A DNA stretch of 64,000 nt. It comes from Physella acuta. Lineage: Eukaryota > Mollusca > Gastropoda > Physidae. The stretch spans positions 1,428,501 through 1,492,500 of the forward strand of contig NW_026731683.1 in assembly GCF_028476545.1 (NCBI RefSeq). The letters run 5' to 3'. The position numbers and the translations under genes are program-made. The notes under the pieces were generated by a model, which saw nothing but the letters and a program-made list of their open reading frames with translations, made no database searches and had not been told where the DNA came from. Below are positions 44,467 to 57,235 of this stretch, piece by piece (positions within the stretch are counted from its first letter, which is position 1; each line of letters begins with the position of its first letter).

Positions 44467-47400
44467 GTGAATGACAGTTTTTAAAGGCCTAATACGTGAC
44501 AGTTTTTAAAGGCCTAGAGTGACAGTTTTTAAAGGCCTAGTGAGTAACAGTTTTTAAAGGCCTAGTGAGTGACCGTTTTTAAAGGCCTAGTGACAGTTTT
44601 TAAAGGCCTAGTGAGTGACAGTTTTTAAAGGCCTAGTGAGTAACAGTTTTTAAAGGCCTAGTGACAGTTTTTAAAGGCCTAGTGACAGTTTTTAAAGGCC
44701 TAGTGACAGTTTTTAAAGGCCTAGTGAGTGACAGTTTTTAAAGGCCTAGTACGTGACAGTTTTTAAAGGCCTAGTGAGTAACAGTTTTTAAAGGCCTAGT
44801 GAAGTTTTTAAAGGCCTAGTGACAGTTTTTAAAGGCCTAGTGACAGTTTTTAAAGGCCTAGTGAGTGACAGTTTTTAAAGGCCTAGTGAGTGACAGTTTT
44901 TAAAGGCCTAGTGACAGTTTTTAAAGGCCTAGTGAGTGACAGTTTTTAAAGGCCTAGTGACAGTTTTTAAAGGCCTTGTAAGTGACAGTTTTTAAAGGCC
45001 TAGTACGTGACAGTTTTTAAAGGCCTAGTGACAGTTTTTAAAGGCCTAGTGAGTGACAGTTTTTAAAACCTTGTGTGACAGTTTTTAAAGGCCTAGTGAC
45101 AGTTTTTAAAGGCCTAGTGGCAGTTTTTAAAGGCCTAGTGACAGTTTTTAAAGGCCTAGTGAGTGACAGTTTTTAAAGGCCTAGTGACAGTTTTTAAAGG
45201 CCTAGTACGTGACAGTTTTTAAAGGCCTGGTGACAGTTTTTAAAGGCCTAGTGAGTGACAGTTTTTAAAGGCCTAGTGTGACAGTTTTTAAAGGCCTAGT
45301 GACAGTTTTAAAGGCCTAGTGTGTGACAGTTTTTAAAGGCCTAGTGAGTGACAGTTTTTAAAGGCCTAGTGAGTGACAGTTTTTAAAGGCCTAGTGACAG
45401 TTTTTAAAGGCCTAGTGACAGTTTTTAAAGGCCTAGTGAGTGACAGTTTTTAAAGGCCTAGTGACAGTTTTTAAAGGCCTAGTGAGTGACAGTTTTTAAA
45501 GGCCTAGTGAGTGACAGTTTTTAAAGGCCTAGTGACAGTTTTTAAAGGCCTAGTGAGTGACAGTTTTTAAAGGCCTAGTGAGTGACAGTTTTTAAAGGCC
45601 TAGTGACAGTTTTTAAAGGCCTGGTGACAGTTTTTAAAGGCCTAGTGACAGTTTTTAAATGCCTAGTGACAGTTTTTAAAGGTCTAGTGACAGTTTTTAA
45701 AGGCCTAGTGGCAGTTTTTAAAGGCCTAGTGAGTGACAGTTTTTAAAGGCCTAGTACGTGACAGTTTTTAAATGCCTAGTGTGTGACAGTTTTTAAAGGC
45801 CTAGTGACAGTTTTTAAAGGTCTAGTGAGTGACAGTTTTTAAAGGCCTAGTGACAGTATTTAAAGGCCTAGTGAGTGACAGTTTTTAAAGGCCTAGTACG
45901 TGACAGTTTTTAAAGGCCTAGTGACAGTTTTTAAAGGCCTAGTGAGTGACAGTTTTTAAAGGCCTAGTGACAGTTTTTAAAGGCCTAGTGACAGTTTTTA
46001 AAGGTCTAGTGACAGTTTTTAAAGGCCTAGTGAGTGACAGTTTTTAAAGGCCTAGTGACAGTTTTTAAAGGCCTAGTGACAGTTTTTAAAGGCCTAGTGA
46101 CAGTTTTTAAAGGCCTAGTGACAGTTTTTAAAGGCCTAGTGAGTGACGGTTTTTAAAGGCCTAGTACGTGACAGTTTTTAAAGGCCTAGTGAGTAACAGT
46201 TTTTAAAGGCCTAGTGAAGTTTTTAAAGGCCTAGTGACAGTTTTTAAAGGCCTAGTGACAGTTTTTAAAGGCCTAGTGAGTGACAGTTTTTAAAGGCCTA
46301 GTGACAGTTTTTAAAGGCCTAGTGAGTGACAGTTTTTAAAGGCCTAGTGGCAGTTTTTAAAGGCCTAGTACGTGACAGTTTTTAAAGGCCTAGTGACAGT
46401 TTTTAAAGGCCTAGTGAGTGACAGTTTTTAAAACCTTGTGTGACAGTTTTTAAAGGCCTAGTGACAGTTTTTAAAGGCCTAGTGGCAGTTTTTAAAGGCC
46501 TAGTGACAGTTTTTAAAGGCCTAGTGAGTGACAGTTTTTAAAGGCCTAGTGACAGTTTTTAAAGGCCTAGTACGTGACAGTTTTTAAAGGCCTGGTGACA
46601 GTTTTTAAAGGCCTAGTGAGTGACAGTTTTTAAAGGCCTAGTGTGACAGTTTTTAAAGGCCTAGTGACAGTTTTAAAGGCCTAGTGAGTGACAGTTTTTA
46701 AAGGCCTAGTGACAGTTTTTAAAGGCCTAGTGAGTGACAGTTTTTAAAGGCCTAGTGACAGTTTTTAAAGGCCTAGTGAGTGACAGTTTTTAAAGGCCTA
46801 GCGAGTGACAGTTTTTAAAGGCCTAGTGACAGTTTTTAAAGGCCTAGTGAGTGACAGTTTTTAAAGGCCTAGTGAGTGACAGTTTTTAAAGGCCTAGTGA
46901 CAGTTTTTAAAGGCCTGGTGACAGTTTTTAAAGGCCTGGTGACAGTTTTTAAAGGCCTAGTGACAGTTTTTAAATGCCTAGTGACAGTTTTTAAAGGTCT
47001 AGTGACAGTTTTTAAAGGCCTAGTGGCAGTTTTTAAAGGCCTAGTGACAGTTTTTAAAGGCCTAGTGTGTGACAGTTTTTAAAGGCCTAGTGAGTGACAG
47101 TTTTTAAACGCCTAGTGAGTGACAGTTTTTAAAGGCCTAGTGACAGTTTTTAAAGGCCTAGTGACAGTTTTTAAAGGCCTAGTGACAGTTTTTAAAGGCC
47201 TAGTGACAGTTTTTAAAGGCCTAGTGACAGTTTTTAAAGGCCCGGTACGTGACAGTTTTTAAAGGTCTAGTGAGTGACAGTTTTTAAAGGCCTAGTGACA
47301 GTATTTAAAGGCCTAGTGAGTGACAGTTTTTAAAGGCCTAGTACGTGACAGTTTTTAAAGGCCTAGTGACAGTTTTTAAAGGCCTAGTGAGTGACAGTTT

Positions 47401-50400
47401 TTAAAGGCCTAGTGACAGTTTTTAAAGGCCTAGTGACAGTTTTTAAAGGTCTAGTGACAGTTTTTAAAGGCCTAGTGAGTGACAGTTTTTAAAGGCCTAG
47501 TGACAGTTTTTAAAGGCCTAGTGACAGTTTTTAAAGGCCTAGTGACAGTTTTTAAAGGCCTAGTGACAGTTTTTAAAGGCCTAGTGAGTGACGGTTTTTA
47601 AAGGCCTAGTGAGTGACAGTTTTTAAAGGCCTAGTGACAGTTTTTAAAGGCCTAGTGACAGTTTTTAAAGGTCTAGTGTCAGTTTTTAAAGGCCTAGTGA
47701 CAGTTTTTAAAGGCCTAGTGACAGTTTTTAAAGGCCTAGTGAGTGACAGTTTTAAAGGCCTAGTACGTGACAGTTTTTAAAGGCCTGGTGACAGTTTTTA
47801 AAGGCCTAGTGACAGTTTTTAAAGGCCTAGTGACAGTTTTTAAAGGCCTAGTGAGTGACAGTTTTTAAAGGCCTAGTGACAGTTTTTAAAGGCCTAGTGA
47901 GTGACAGTTTTTAAAGGCCTAGTGACAGTTTTTAAAGGTCTAGTGAGTGACAGTTTTTAAAGGCCTAGTGAGTGACAGTTTTTAAAGGCCTAGTGAGTGA
48001 CAGTTTTTAAAGGCCTAGTGACAGTTTTTAAAGGCCTGGTGACAGTTTTTAAAGGTCTAGTGTGTGACAGTTTTTAAAGGCCTAGTGAGTGACAGTTTTT
48101 AAAGGCCTAGTGACAGTTTTTAAAGGCCTGGTGACAGTTTTTAAAGGCCTAGTGAGTGACAGTTTTTAAAGGCCTAGTGACAGTTTTTAAAGGCCTGGTG
48201 ACAGTTTTTAAAGGCCTAGTGAGTGACAGTTTTTAAAGGCCTAGTGAGTGACAGTTTTTAAAGGCCTAGTGACAGTTTTTAAAGGCCTGGTGACAGTTTT
48301 TAAAGGCCTAGTGAGTGACAGTTTTTAAAGGCCTAGTGACAGTATTTAAAGGCCTAGTGAGTGACAGTTTTTAAAGGCCTAGTACGTGACAGTTTTTAAA
48401 GGCCTAGTGAGTGACAGTTTTTAAAGGCCTAGTGACAGTTTTTAAAGGCCTAGTGACAGTTTTTAAAGGTCTAGTGACAGTTTTTAAAGGCCTAGTGAGT
48501 GACAGTTTTTAAAGGCCTAAGGACTGACAGTTTTTAAAGGCCTAGTGACAGTTTTTAAAGGCCTAGTGACAGTTTTTAAAGGCCTAGTGAGTGACAGTTT
48601 TTAAAGGCCTAGTGACAGTTTTTAAAGGCCTAGTGAGTGACGGTTTTTAAAGGCCTAGTGAGTGACAGTTTTTAAAGGCCTAGTGAGTGACAGTTTTTAA
48701 AGGTCTAGTGACAGTTTTTAAAGGCCTAGTGTGTGACAGTTTTTAAAGGCCTAGTGAGTGACAGTTTTTAAAGGTCTAGTGAGTGACAGTTTTTAAAGGC
48801 CTAGTGACAGTTTTTAAAGGCCTAGTGAGTGACAGTTTTTAAAGGCTTAGTACGTGACAGTTTTTAAAGGCCTAGTGAAAGTTTTTAAAGGCCTAGTGAG
48901 TGACAGTTTTTAAAGGCCTAGTGACAGTTTTTAAAGGCCTAGTGAGTGACAGTTTTTAAAGGCTTAGTACGTGACAGTTTTTAAAGGCCTAGTGACAGTT
49001 TTTAAAGGCCTAGTGAGTCACAGTTTTTAAAGGCTTGGTACGTGACAGTTTTTAAAGGCCTAGTGACAGTTTTTAAAGGCTTAGTACGTGACAGTTTTTA
49101 AAGGCCTAGTGCCAGTTTTTAAAGGCCTAGTGACAGTTTTTAAAGGCCTAGTGACAGTTTTTAAAGGCCTAGTGACAGTTTTTAAAGGCCTGGTGACAGT
49201 TTTTAAAGGCCTAGTGACAGTTTTTAAAGGCCTAGTGACAGTTTTTAAAGGCCTAGTGAGTGACAGTTTTTAAAGGCCTGGTGACAGTTTTTAAAGGCCT
49301 AGTGACAGTTTTTAAAGGCCTAGTGACAGTTTTTAAAGGCCTAGTGACAGTTTTTAAAGGCCTAGTGAGTGACAGTTTTTAAAGGCCTAGTGACAGTTTT
49401 TAAAGGCCTAGTGAGTGACAGTTTTTAAAGGCTTAGTACGTGACAGTTTTTAAAGGCCTAGTGACAGTTTTTAAAGGCCTAGTGAGTCACAGTTTTTAAA
49501 GGCTTGGTACGTGACAGTTTTTAAAGGCCTAGTGACAGTTTTTAAAGGCTTAGTACGTGACAGTTTTTAAAGGCCTAGTGCCAGTTTTTAAAGGCCTAGT
49601 GACAGTTTTTAAAGGCCTAGTGACAGTTTTTAAAGGCCTAGTGACAGTTTTTAAAGGCCTGGTGACAGTTTTTAAAGGCCTAGTGACAGTTTTTAAAGGC
49701 CTAGTGACAGTTTTTAAAGGCCTAGTGAGTGACAGTTTTTAAAGGCCTGGTGACAGTTTTTAAAGGCCTAGTGACAGTTTTTAAAGGCCTAGTGACAGTT
49801 TTTAAAGGCCTAGTGACAGTTTTTAAAGGCCTAGTGAGTGACAGTTTTTAAAGGCCTAGTGACAGTTTTTAAAGGCCTAGTGAGTGACAGTTTTTAAAGG
49901 CCTAGTGACAGTTTTTAAAGGCCTGGTGACAGTTTTTAAAGGCCTAGTGACAGTTTTTAAAGGCCTGGTGACAGTTTTTAAATGCCTAGTGACCGTTTTT
50001 AAAGGTCTAGTGAGTGACAGTTTTTAAAGGCCTAGTGACAGTTTTTAAAGGCCTAGTGAGTGACAGTTTTTAAAGGCCTAGTGAGTGACAGTTTTTAAAC
50101 GCCTAGTGAGTGACAGTTTTTAAAGGCCTAGTGACAGTTTTTAAAGGCCTAGTGACAGTTTTTAAAGGCCTGGTGACAGTTTTTAAAGGCCTAGTGACAG
50201 TTTTTAAAGGCCTGGTGACAGTTTTTAAAGGCCTAGTGACAGTTTTTAAATGCCTAGTGACCGTTTTTAAAGGTCTAGTGAGTGACAGTTTTTAAAGGCC
50301 TAGTGACAGTTTTTAAAGGCCTAGTGAGTGACAGTTTTTAAAGGCCTAGTGAGTGACAGTTTTTAAACGCCTAGTGAGTGACAGTTTTTAAAGGCCTAGT

Positions 50401-53400
50401 GACAGTTTTTAAAGGCCTAGTGACAGTTTTTAAAGGCCTAGTGAGTGACAGTTTTTAAAGGCCTAGTGACAGTTTTTAAAGGCCTGGTGAGTGACAGTTT
50501 TTAAAGGCCTAGTGACAGTTTTTAAAGGCCTAGTGTGTGACAGTTTTTAAAGGCCTGGTGAGTGACAGTTTTTAAAGGCCTAGTGACAGTTTTTAAAGGC
50601 CTAGTGAGTGACAGTTTTTAAAGGCCTAGTGAGTGACAGTTTTTAAAGGCCTAGTGAGTGACAGTTTTTAAAGGCCTAGTGGCAGTTTTTAAAGGCCTAG
50701 TACGTGACAGTTTTTAAAGGCCTAGTGAGTGACAGTTTTTAAAGGCCTAGTGAAGTTTTTAAAGGCCTAGTGAGTGACAGTTTTTAAAGGCCTAGTGAGT
50801 GACAGTTTTTAAAGGCCTAGTGAGTGACAGTTTTTAAAGGCTTAGTGAGTGAAAGTTTTTAAAGGCCTAGTGACAGTTTTTAAAGGCCTGGTGACAGTTT
50901 TTAAAGGCCTAGTGACAGTTTTTAAATGCCTAGTGACCGTTTTTAAAGGTCTAGTGAGTGACAGTTTTTAAAGGCCTAGTGACAGTTTTTAAAGGCCTAG
51001 TGAGTGACAGTTTTTAAAGGCCTAGTGAGTGACAGTTTTTAAAGGCCTAGTGACAGTTTTTAAAGGCCTAGTGACAGTTTTTAAAGGCCTAGTGACAGTT
51101 TTTAAAGGCCTAGTGACAGTATTTAAAGGCCTAGTGAGTGACAGTTTTTAAAGGCCTAGTACGTGACAGTTTTTAAAGGCCTAGTGACAGTTTTTAAAGG
51201 CCTAGTGAGTGACAGTTTTTAAAGGCCTAGTGAGTGACAGTTTTTAAAGGCCTAGTGAGTGACAGTTTTTAAAGGTCTAGTGAGTGACAGTTTTTAAAGG
51301 CCTAGTGACAGTATTTAAAGGCCTAGTGAGTGACAGTTTTTAAAGGCCTAGTACGTGACAGTTTTTAAAGGCCTAGTGACAGTTTTTAAAGGCCTAGTGA
51401 GTGACAGTTTTTAAAGGCCTAGTGAGTGACAGTTTTTAAAGGCCTAGTGAGTGACAGTTTTTAAAGGCCTAGTACGTGACAGTTTTTAAAGGTCTAGTGA
51501 GTGACAGTTTTTAAAGGCCTAGTGACAGTATTTAAAGGCCTAGTGAGTGACAGTTTTTAAAGGCCTAGTACGTGACAGTTTTTAAAGGCCTAGTGACAGT
51601 TTTTAAAGGCCTAGTGAGTGACAGTTTTTAAAGGCCTAGTGACAGTTTTTAAAGGCCTAGTGACAGTTTTTAAAGGTCTAGTGACAGTTTTTAAAGGCCT
51701 AGTGAGTGACAGTTTTTAAAGGCCTAGTGACAGTTTTTAAAGGCCTAGTGACAGTTTTTAAAGGCCTAGTGACAGTTTTTAAAGGCCTAGTGACAGTTTT
51801 TAAAGGCCTAGTGAGTGACGGTTTTTAAAGGCCTAGTGAGTGACAGTTTTTAAAGGCCTAGTGACAGTTTTTAAAGGCCTAGTGACAGTTTTTAAAGGTC
51901 TAGTGTCAGTTTTTAAAGGCCTAGTGACAGTTTTTAAAGGCCTAGTGACAGTTTTTAAAGGCCTAGTGAGTGACAGTTTTTAAAGGCCTAGTGAGTGACA
52001 GTTTTTAAAGGCCTAGTGACAGTTTTTAAAGGCCTAGTGAGTGACAGTTTTTAAAGGCCTAGTGACAGTTTTTAAAGGTCTAGTGAGTGACAGTTTTTAA
52101 AGGCCTAGTGACAGTTTTTAAAGGTCTAGTGAGTGACAGTTTTTAAAGGCCTAGTGAGTGACAGTTTTTAAAGGCCTAGTGAGTGACAGTTTTTAAAGGC
52201 CTAGTGACAGTTTTTAAAGGCCTGGTGACAGTTTTTAAAGGTCTAGTGTGTGACAGTTTTTAAAGGCCTAGTGAGTGACAGTTTTTAAAGGCCTAGTGAC
52301 AGTTTTTAAAGGCCTGGTGACAGTTTTTAAAGGCCTAGTACGTGACAGTTTTTAAAGGCCTAGTGAGTGACAGTTTTTAAAGGCCTAGTGACAGTTTTTA
52401 AAGGCCTGGTGACAGTTTTTAAAGGCCTAGTGAGTGACAGTTTTTAAAGGCCTAGTGAGTGACAGTTTTTAAAGGCCTAGTGACAGTTTTTAAAGGCCTG
52501 GTGACAGTTTTTAAAGGGCTAGTGAGTGACAGTTTTTAAAGGCCTAGTGATAGTATTTAAAGGCCTAGTGAGTGACAGTTTTTAAAGGCCTAGTACGTGA
52601 CAGTTTTTAAAGGCCTAGTGACAGTTTTTAAAGGCCTAGTGAGTGACAGTTTTTAAAGGCCTAGTGACAGTTTTTAAAGGCCTAGTGACAGTTTTTAAAG
52701 GTCTAGTGACAGTTTTTAAAGGCCTAGTGAGTGACAGTTTTTAAAGGCCTAAGGACTGACAGTTTTTAAAGGCCTAGTGACAGTTTTTAAAGGCCTAGTG
52801 ACAGTTTTTAAAGGCCTGGTGACAGTTTTTAAAGGCCTAGTGAGTGACAGTTTTTAAAGGCCTAGTGACAGTTTTTAAAGGCCTAGTGACAGTTTTTAAA
52901 GGCCTGGTGACAGTTTTTAAAGGCCTAGTACGTGACAGTTTTTAAAGGCCTAGTGAGTGACAGTTTTTAAAGGCCTAGTGACAGTTTTTAAAGGCCTAGT
53001 GACAGTTTTTAAAGGCCTAGTTAGTGACAGTTTTTAAAGGCCTAGTGACAGTTTTTAAAGGCCTAGTGAGTGACAGTTTTTAAAGACCTAGTGAGTGACA
53101 GTTTTTAAAGGCCTAGTGACAGTTTTTAAAGGCCTAGTGAGTGACAGTTTTTAAAGGCCTAGTGACAGTATTTAAAGGCCTAGTGAGTGACAGTTTTTAA
53201 AGGCCTAGTGACAGTTTTTAAAGGCCTAGTGAGTGACAGTTTTTAAAGACCTAGTGAGTGACAGTTTTTAAAGGCCTAGTGAGTGACAGTTTTTAAAGGC
53301 CTGGTGAGTGACAGTTTTTAAAGGCCTAGTGACAGTTTTTAAAGGCCTAAGGACTGACAGTTTTTAAAGGCCTAGTGACAGTTTTTAAAGGCTTAGTGAC

Positions 53401-54213
53401 AGTTTTTAAAGGCCTAGTGTGTGACAGTTTTTAAAGGCCTAGTGACAGTTTTTAAAGGCCTAGTGTGTGACAGTTTTTAAAGGCCTAGTGTGTGACAGTT
53501 TTTAAAGGCCTAGTGAGTGACAGTTTTTAAAGGCCTAGTGACAGTTTTTAAAGACCTAGTGAGTGACAGTTTTTAAAGGCCTAGTGGCAGTTTTTAAAGG
53601 CCTAGTGACAGTTTTTAAAGGCCTAGTGACAGTTTTTAAATGCCTAGTGACAGTTTTTAAAGGCCTAGTGAGTGACAGTTTTTAAAGGCTTAGTACGTGA
53701 CAGTTTTTAAAGGTCTAGTGAGTGACAGTTTTTAAAGGCCTAGTGACAGTTTTTAAAGGCCTAGTGAGTCACAGTTTTTAAAGGCTTGATACGTGACAGT
53801 TTTTAAAGGCCTAGTGACAGTTTTTAAAGGCTTAGTACGTGACAGTTTTTAAAGGCCTAGTGCCAGTTTTTAAAGGCCTAGTGACAGTTTTTAAAGGCCT
53901 AGTGACAGTTTTTAAAGGCCTAGTGACAGTTTTTAAAGGCCTGGTGACAGTTTTTAAAGGCCTAGTGACAGTTTTTAAAGGCCTAGTGACAGTTTTTAAA
54001 GGCCTAGTGAGTGACAGTTTTTAAAGGCCTGGTGACAGTTTTTAAAGGCCTAGTGACAGTTTTTAAAGGCCTAGTGACAGTTTTTAAAGGCCTAGTGACA
54101 GTTTTTAAAGGCCTAGTGACAGTTTTTAAAGGCCTAGTGAATAACAGTTTTTAAAGGCCTAGTGAATAACAGTTTTTAAAGGCATAATGAGTGACAGTTT
54201 TTAAAGGTCTAGT
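44467..54213. repeat. 9.7-kb satellite of interleaved 21- and 25-bp units
   Basis: The core unit is GTGACAGTTTTTAAAGGCCTA (21 bp, here split as GTGACAGTTTTT and AAAGGCCTA). The 25-bp form adds GTGA, and a GTAC-containing form (AGTACGTGACAG) is scattered throughout. Total is roughly 420 units. Every unit has TTTAAA overlapping AGGCCT. Runs of 21-mers stay open in frame (TVFKGLV repeated), giving chance ORFs of 61-68 residues, which are not genes. Rare variants recur at fixed distances, revealing higher-order duplications. The array lies wholly within intron 3. Confidence 0.98.
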
Positions 54214-56717
54214 TCCCGCATTAGTTATCACACCTTACACCTCGTGAGAGACAGTTAAGCCTCAGATTTAACTGATGACTATTTCCTTGCTGGAGAGAAA
54301 ATAGTTCTCCCCTGGCTGTCACGCCAAGAAAGGTTGCGCTTTGCAGACGTGAATGCGAAATTCACTCCCCAAAAATATTTGATACACGTTTTGGTATTTT
54401 ATTTTTCGGGCTTAATATTTTTAATTTTTTTTTTAAACTGGTATTTTCTTATTAAAATATTGTGTTGATTCATCCCCCACATGTCAATTGAGATCCTCCC
54501 GATGAGTCTCATTCGTTTTCCGAAAACTCCTTCCGGCTGTTTAACTTCCGCTATGTTGAATCTGTCCAGTCTATTGCTACATGGATGTTGTGATGTAAAA
54601 TGTTTTTTTTAAAGCTTGTAAAAACGTAAACTATTTAGATCTCTTTCTATACTGCTGCATGTAGGTCGCCGATCTCAAAGAGCTAATGATATTTTTGATT
54701 GTGTAGATTTTTAAACATTCCATATTAATTTACTTAGCAGGATGACATGTCTGGTTTCGTTTGTTACGAGCCAATATTAGACCTGTTCAATTGCTTCGTC
54801 CGGACTTCTCTGTGGAATCGACCCGATCGATCTACGCTTCCCCGGCCCCTTGCTCATATCATATACAGGCGTATTTCGGATTTTCGCAGATTTTCGGCAG
54901 TTAGACTGACTTAAGCTTTCAATTTAGTTTTCATCTGGTCTTGTCAGTTCTGGGTTTTTGTGCCCAAAGGTCTTGACCTCTGGCAGTTTTTAACAAGGGT
55001 TTTATTTGTCTCTTCTCGCCAGCGAACTTTTGCTGTTAGGTTTTAGTGTGTTTTCTCTTCTTTGGGCTATTGATGTTGGAGTGTGGTTGAACAAAAACAA
55101 AAAGAACTACTTGAAATGTAGAATCATATCTTACAAGTTTTACTAGTATTTGTTATTAAAAATAAGTCGTATTGTATTTGTTGTTAATTACTACTTGTGA
55201 TGTTAGATTTTGTAGGAGTAACTATATTAAGAATTTAAACAAGTAGATTATTTTTTTACTATTTTGAGACAGGATTATCCCTGTATCTCAGATCATACAA
55301 TATTCTAATCCAAGACTGGTTCTTGACACCCTAGACCCCTCCCCATAGTATGACTGTTGTACCAATATATATAAATTATTTGATGCATCTAAAACTGCAT
55401 GTAGCCGTGTATACACTTCTGTTCATTACTATTCATTATTTTATCTTATCATATTACGGGACGTAGGTATCTAATTACTTGTCTGAATCACGTGACAACA
55501 TACTGCCGTAAAGATCCGTTTGAACATTTTTTTTCAGTGCCCTCAGTAACATCACTGACTGCCTCAGTCAATGAACCGTACACAGACTGTAACAAATAGA
55601 TGCTCGCTACTTAGACGAGCACTCTCGTATTGTAACCCTACTAAAGTGACATCACTCTAAGTTCTTGAATGCTCGGTAACCCATATCTTGACCTAATGAG
55701 AGACTAAAAGATGTCTAGTTAATCAAATACAAGACGTGTCTCCTCTATATCTTGTTGGTGAGATAGCCTTCAAAAAATGTCAAGTTATTCACCAAATACT
55801 AGACCTGTCATTCACATCCCCTATTGAAGAGACAGCCTTCAAAAGATTTTAGTTATTCACCAAATACTAGACGTGTCCTCCACACCCCTGAAGGCGGGAT
55901 GGCCTTCATTATAATTGCTAACTCGTCTTCCGCCCAGACTGAGAAGCCATTCCTTGTTTTATATTATGCCCTAGGCCACTGTTATAAAATAGTGCATACC
56001 ATTACCTTGATGGCCGAAATGTCTTAAATTGTTTGCTTTGGAAATAAACAGGAATCAAATCTCCATCACAGTAAAAATAAGCTTGCTAGCTTAGATACGT
56101 TTCTAAGTGCACAGGCATCAAATATATACTTCATCATACGGAAGAGATATAAAGTAAAGCAATCATGACGAAATTCTACAAGAACATTATATGCTACAGG
56201 GTTTAGTTGTAAAAATCTTGCAATTTTCTAGCGCAAGTATAGATCACTCAATAAAATCAATACACCTACAAATTACATAAGTAGATTAAGCAACATCACA
56301 AACACAATCGTATCAATTTTTATATTATAAAAATATAATCAGCTTGTTCGTTCATTTCCCAGATTTAATGGACATTCGATATTTCGAATTTTTTTCACAC
56401 AATACATTTGATACCCGAGTTCATTTCAAGTGAGCACGCACTAGCGGGTTTTATTGTACATGTTTGTATTTAAACAGAACTTGGTTCCGTCACTTTTATT
56501 TTTAAATTGTAAAGAAAACTGGATGAAGGACATTATAGAATGAAACACACTACCCATTACCGAGTTACCTAAAACAGCAGTCTTAGAAAGAAAGTAAAGC
56601 ATTATGGAAAAGGCAAGTGTGCTTCCCCAACGACACCCACACCCTCGGGATTTATAAGATGATTGGTTGAAAATAAAATATCTAAAAACCTTTTCGTTAC
56701 CCTTATTTTAAATGCAT
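54214..56717. other. Non-coding stretch of intron 3 right of the satellite
   Basis: 54215-54257 is a diverged copy of the left flank. An open frame of about 57 codons follows TTACTTAGCAG at about 54740 (DDMSGFVCYEP...), but no donor and no matching phase support it. AAATACTAGAC-TGTC and CCTTCAAAA repeat loosely at 55725-55880. Nothing else is recognised. Confidence 0.4.
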
Positions 56718-57027
56718 TATGTAGGAAAGACATTGCTGTAAATGTATTACTAGTTCTAGGTGATGTAGGAAGGACATTGCTGTAAATATATTACTAGTTT
56801 TAGGTGAAGTAGGAAGGACATTGCTGTAAATGTATTACTAGTACTATGTGATGTAGGAAGGACATTGCTGTAAATATATTACTAGTTCTAGGTGATGTAG
56901 GAAGGACATTGCTGTAAATGTATTCCTAGTTCTAGGTGATGTAGGAAGGACATTGCTGTAAATGTATTACTAGTTCTAGGTGATGTAGGAAGGACATTGC
57001 TGTAAATATATTACTAGTTCTAGGTGA
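56718..57027. repeat. 44-bp tandem repeat, seven copies
   Basis: The unit is TGATGTAGGAAGGACATTGC plus TGTAAATGTATTACTAGTTCTAGG. Confidence 0.95.
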
Positions 57028-57235
57028 TCCCAGTGCGCTACAAATCTGCGGGGCCTGGAAGGGTAATTGAAAGGGTACTGACTAATTTGGCAGCTGTAGC
57101 GAGGGTAAAGTTGGCCGGCGAGCTACGGGTCCCCGCCCAGCGGTGTTTCCGTCTGATTTCCCTGACTCGTGTCCATTCGGCACGGCCAAACATGACGGCA
57201 CGGCCAAACATAACGGTCGATAACATTGGCTCTTC
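57028..57235. other. GC-rich spacer between two tandem arrays
   Basis: Markedly more GC-rich than its surroundings (GGCCGGCGAGCTACGGG, CCCCGCCCAGCGG), with a two-copy GGCACGGCCAAACAT. Both strands are open for 69-83 codons. There is no splice or start support. It may be a fragment of an element or exon that cannot be identified here. Confidence 0.35.

Noticed and set aside
46876-54024. Repeated 61-68 codon frames of TVFKGLV
   Set aside because: These are runs of the 21-bp satellite unit; the start is an alternative codon and the frame breaks at each 25-bp unit.
54740-54912. Possible exon after TTACTTAGCAG
   Set aside because: The open frame is about 57 codons, but the phase that would follow exon 3 hits a stop and no donor is evident.
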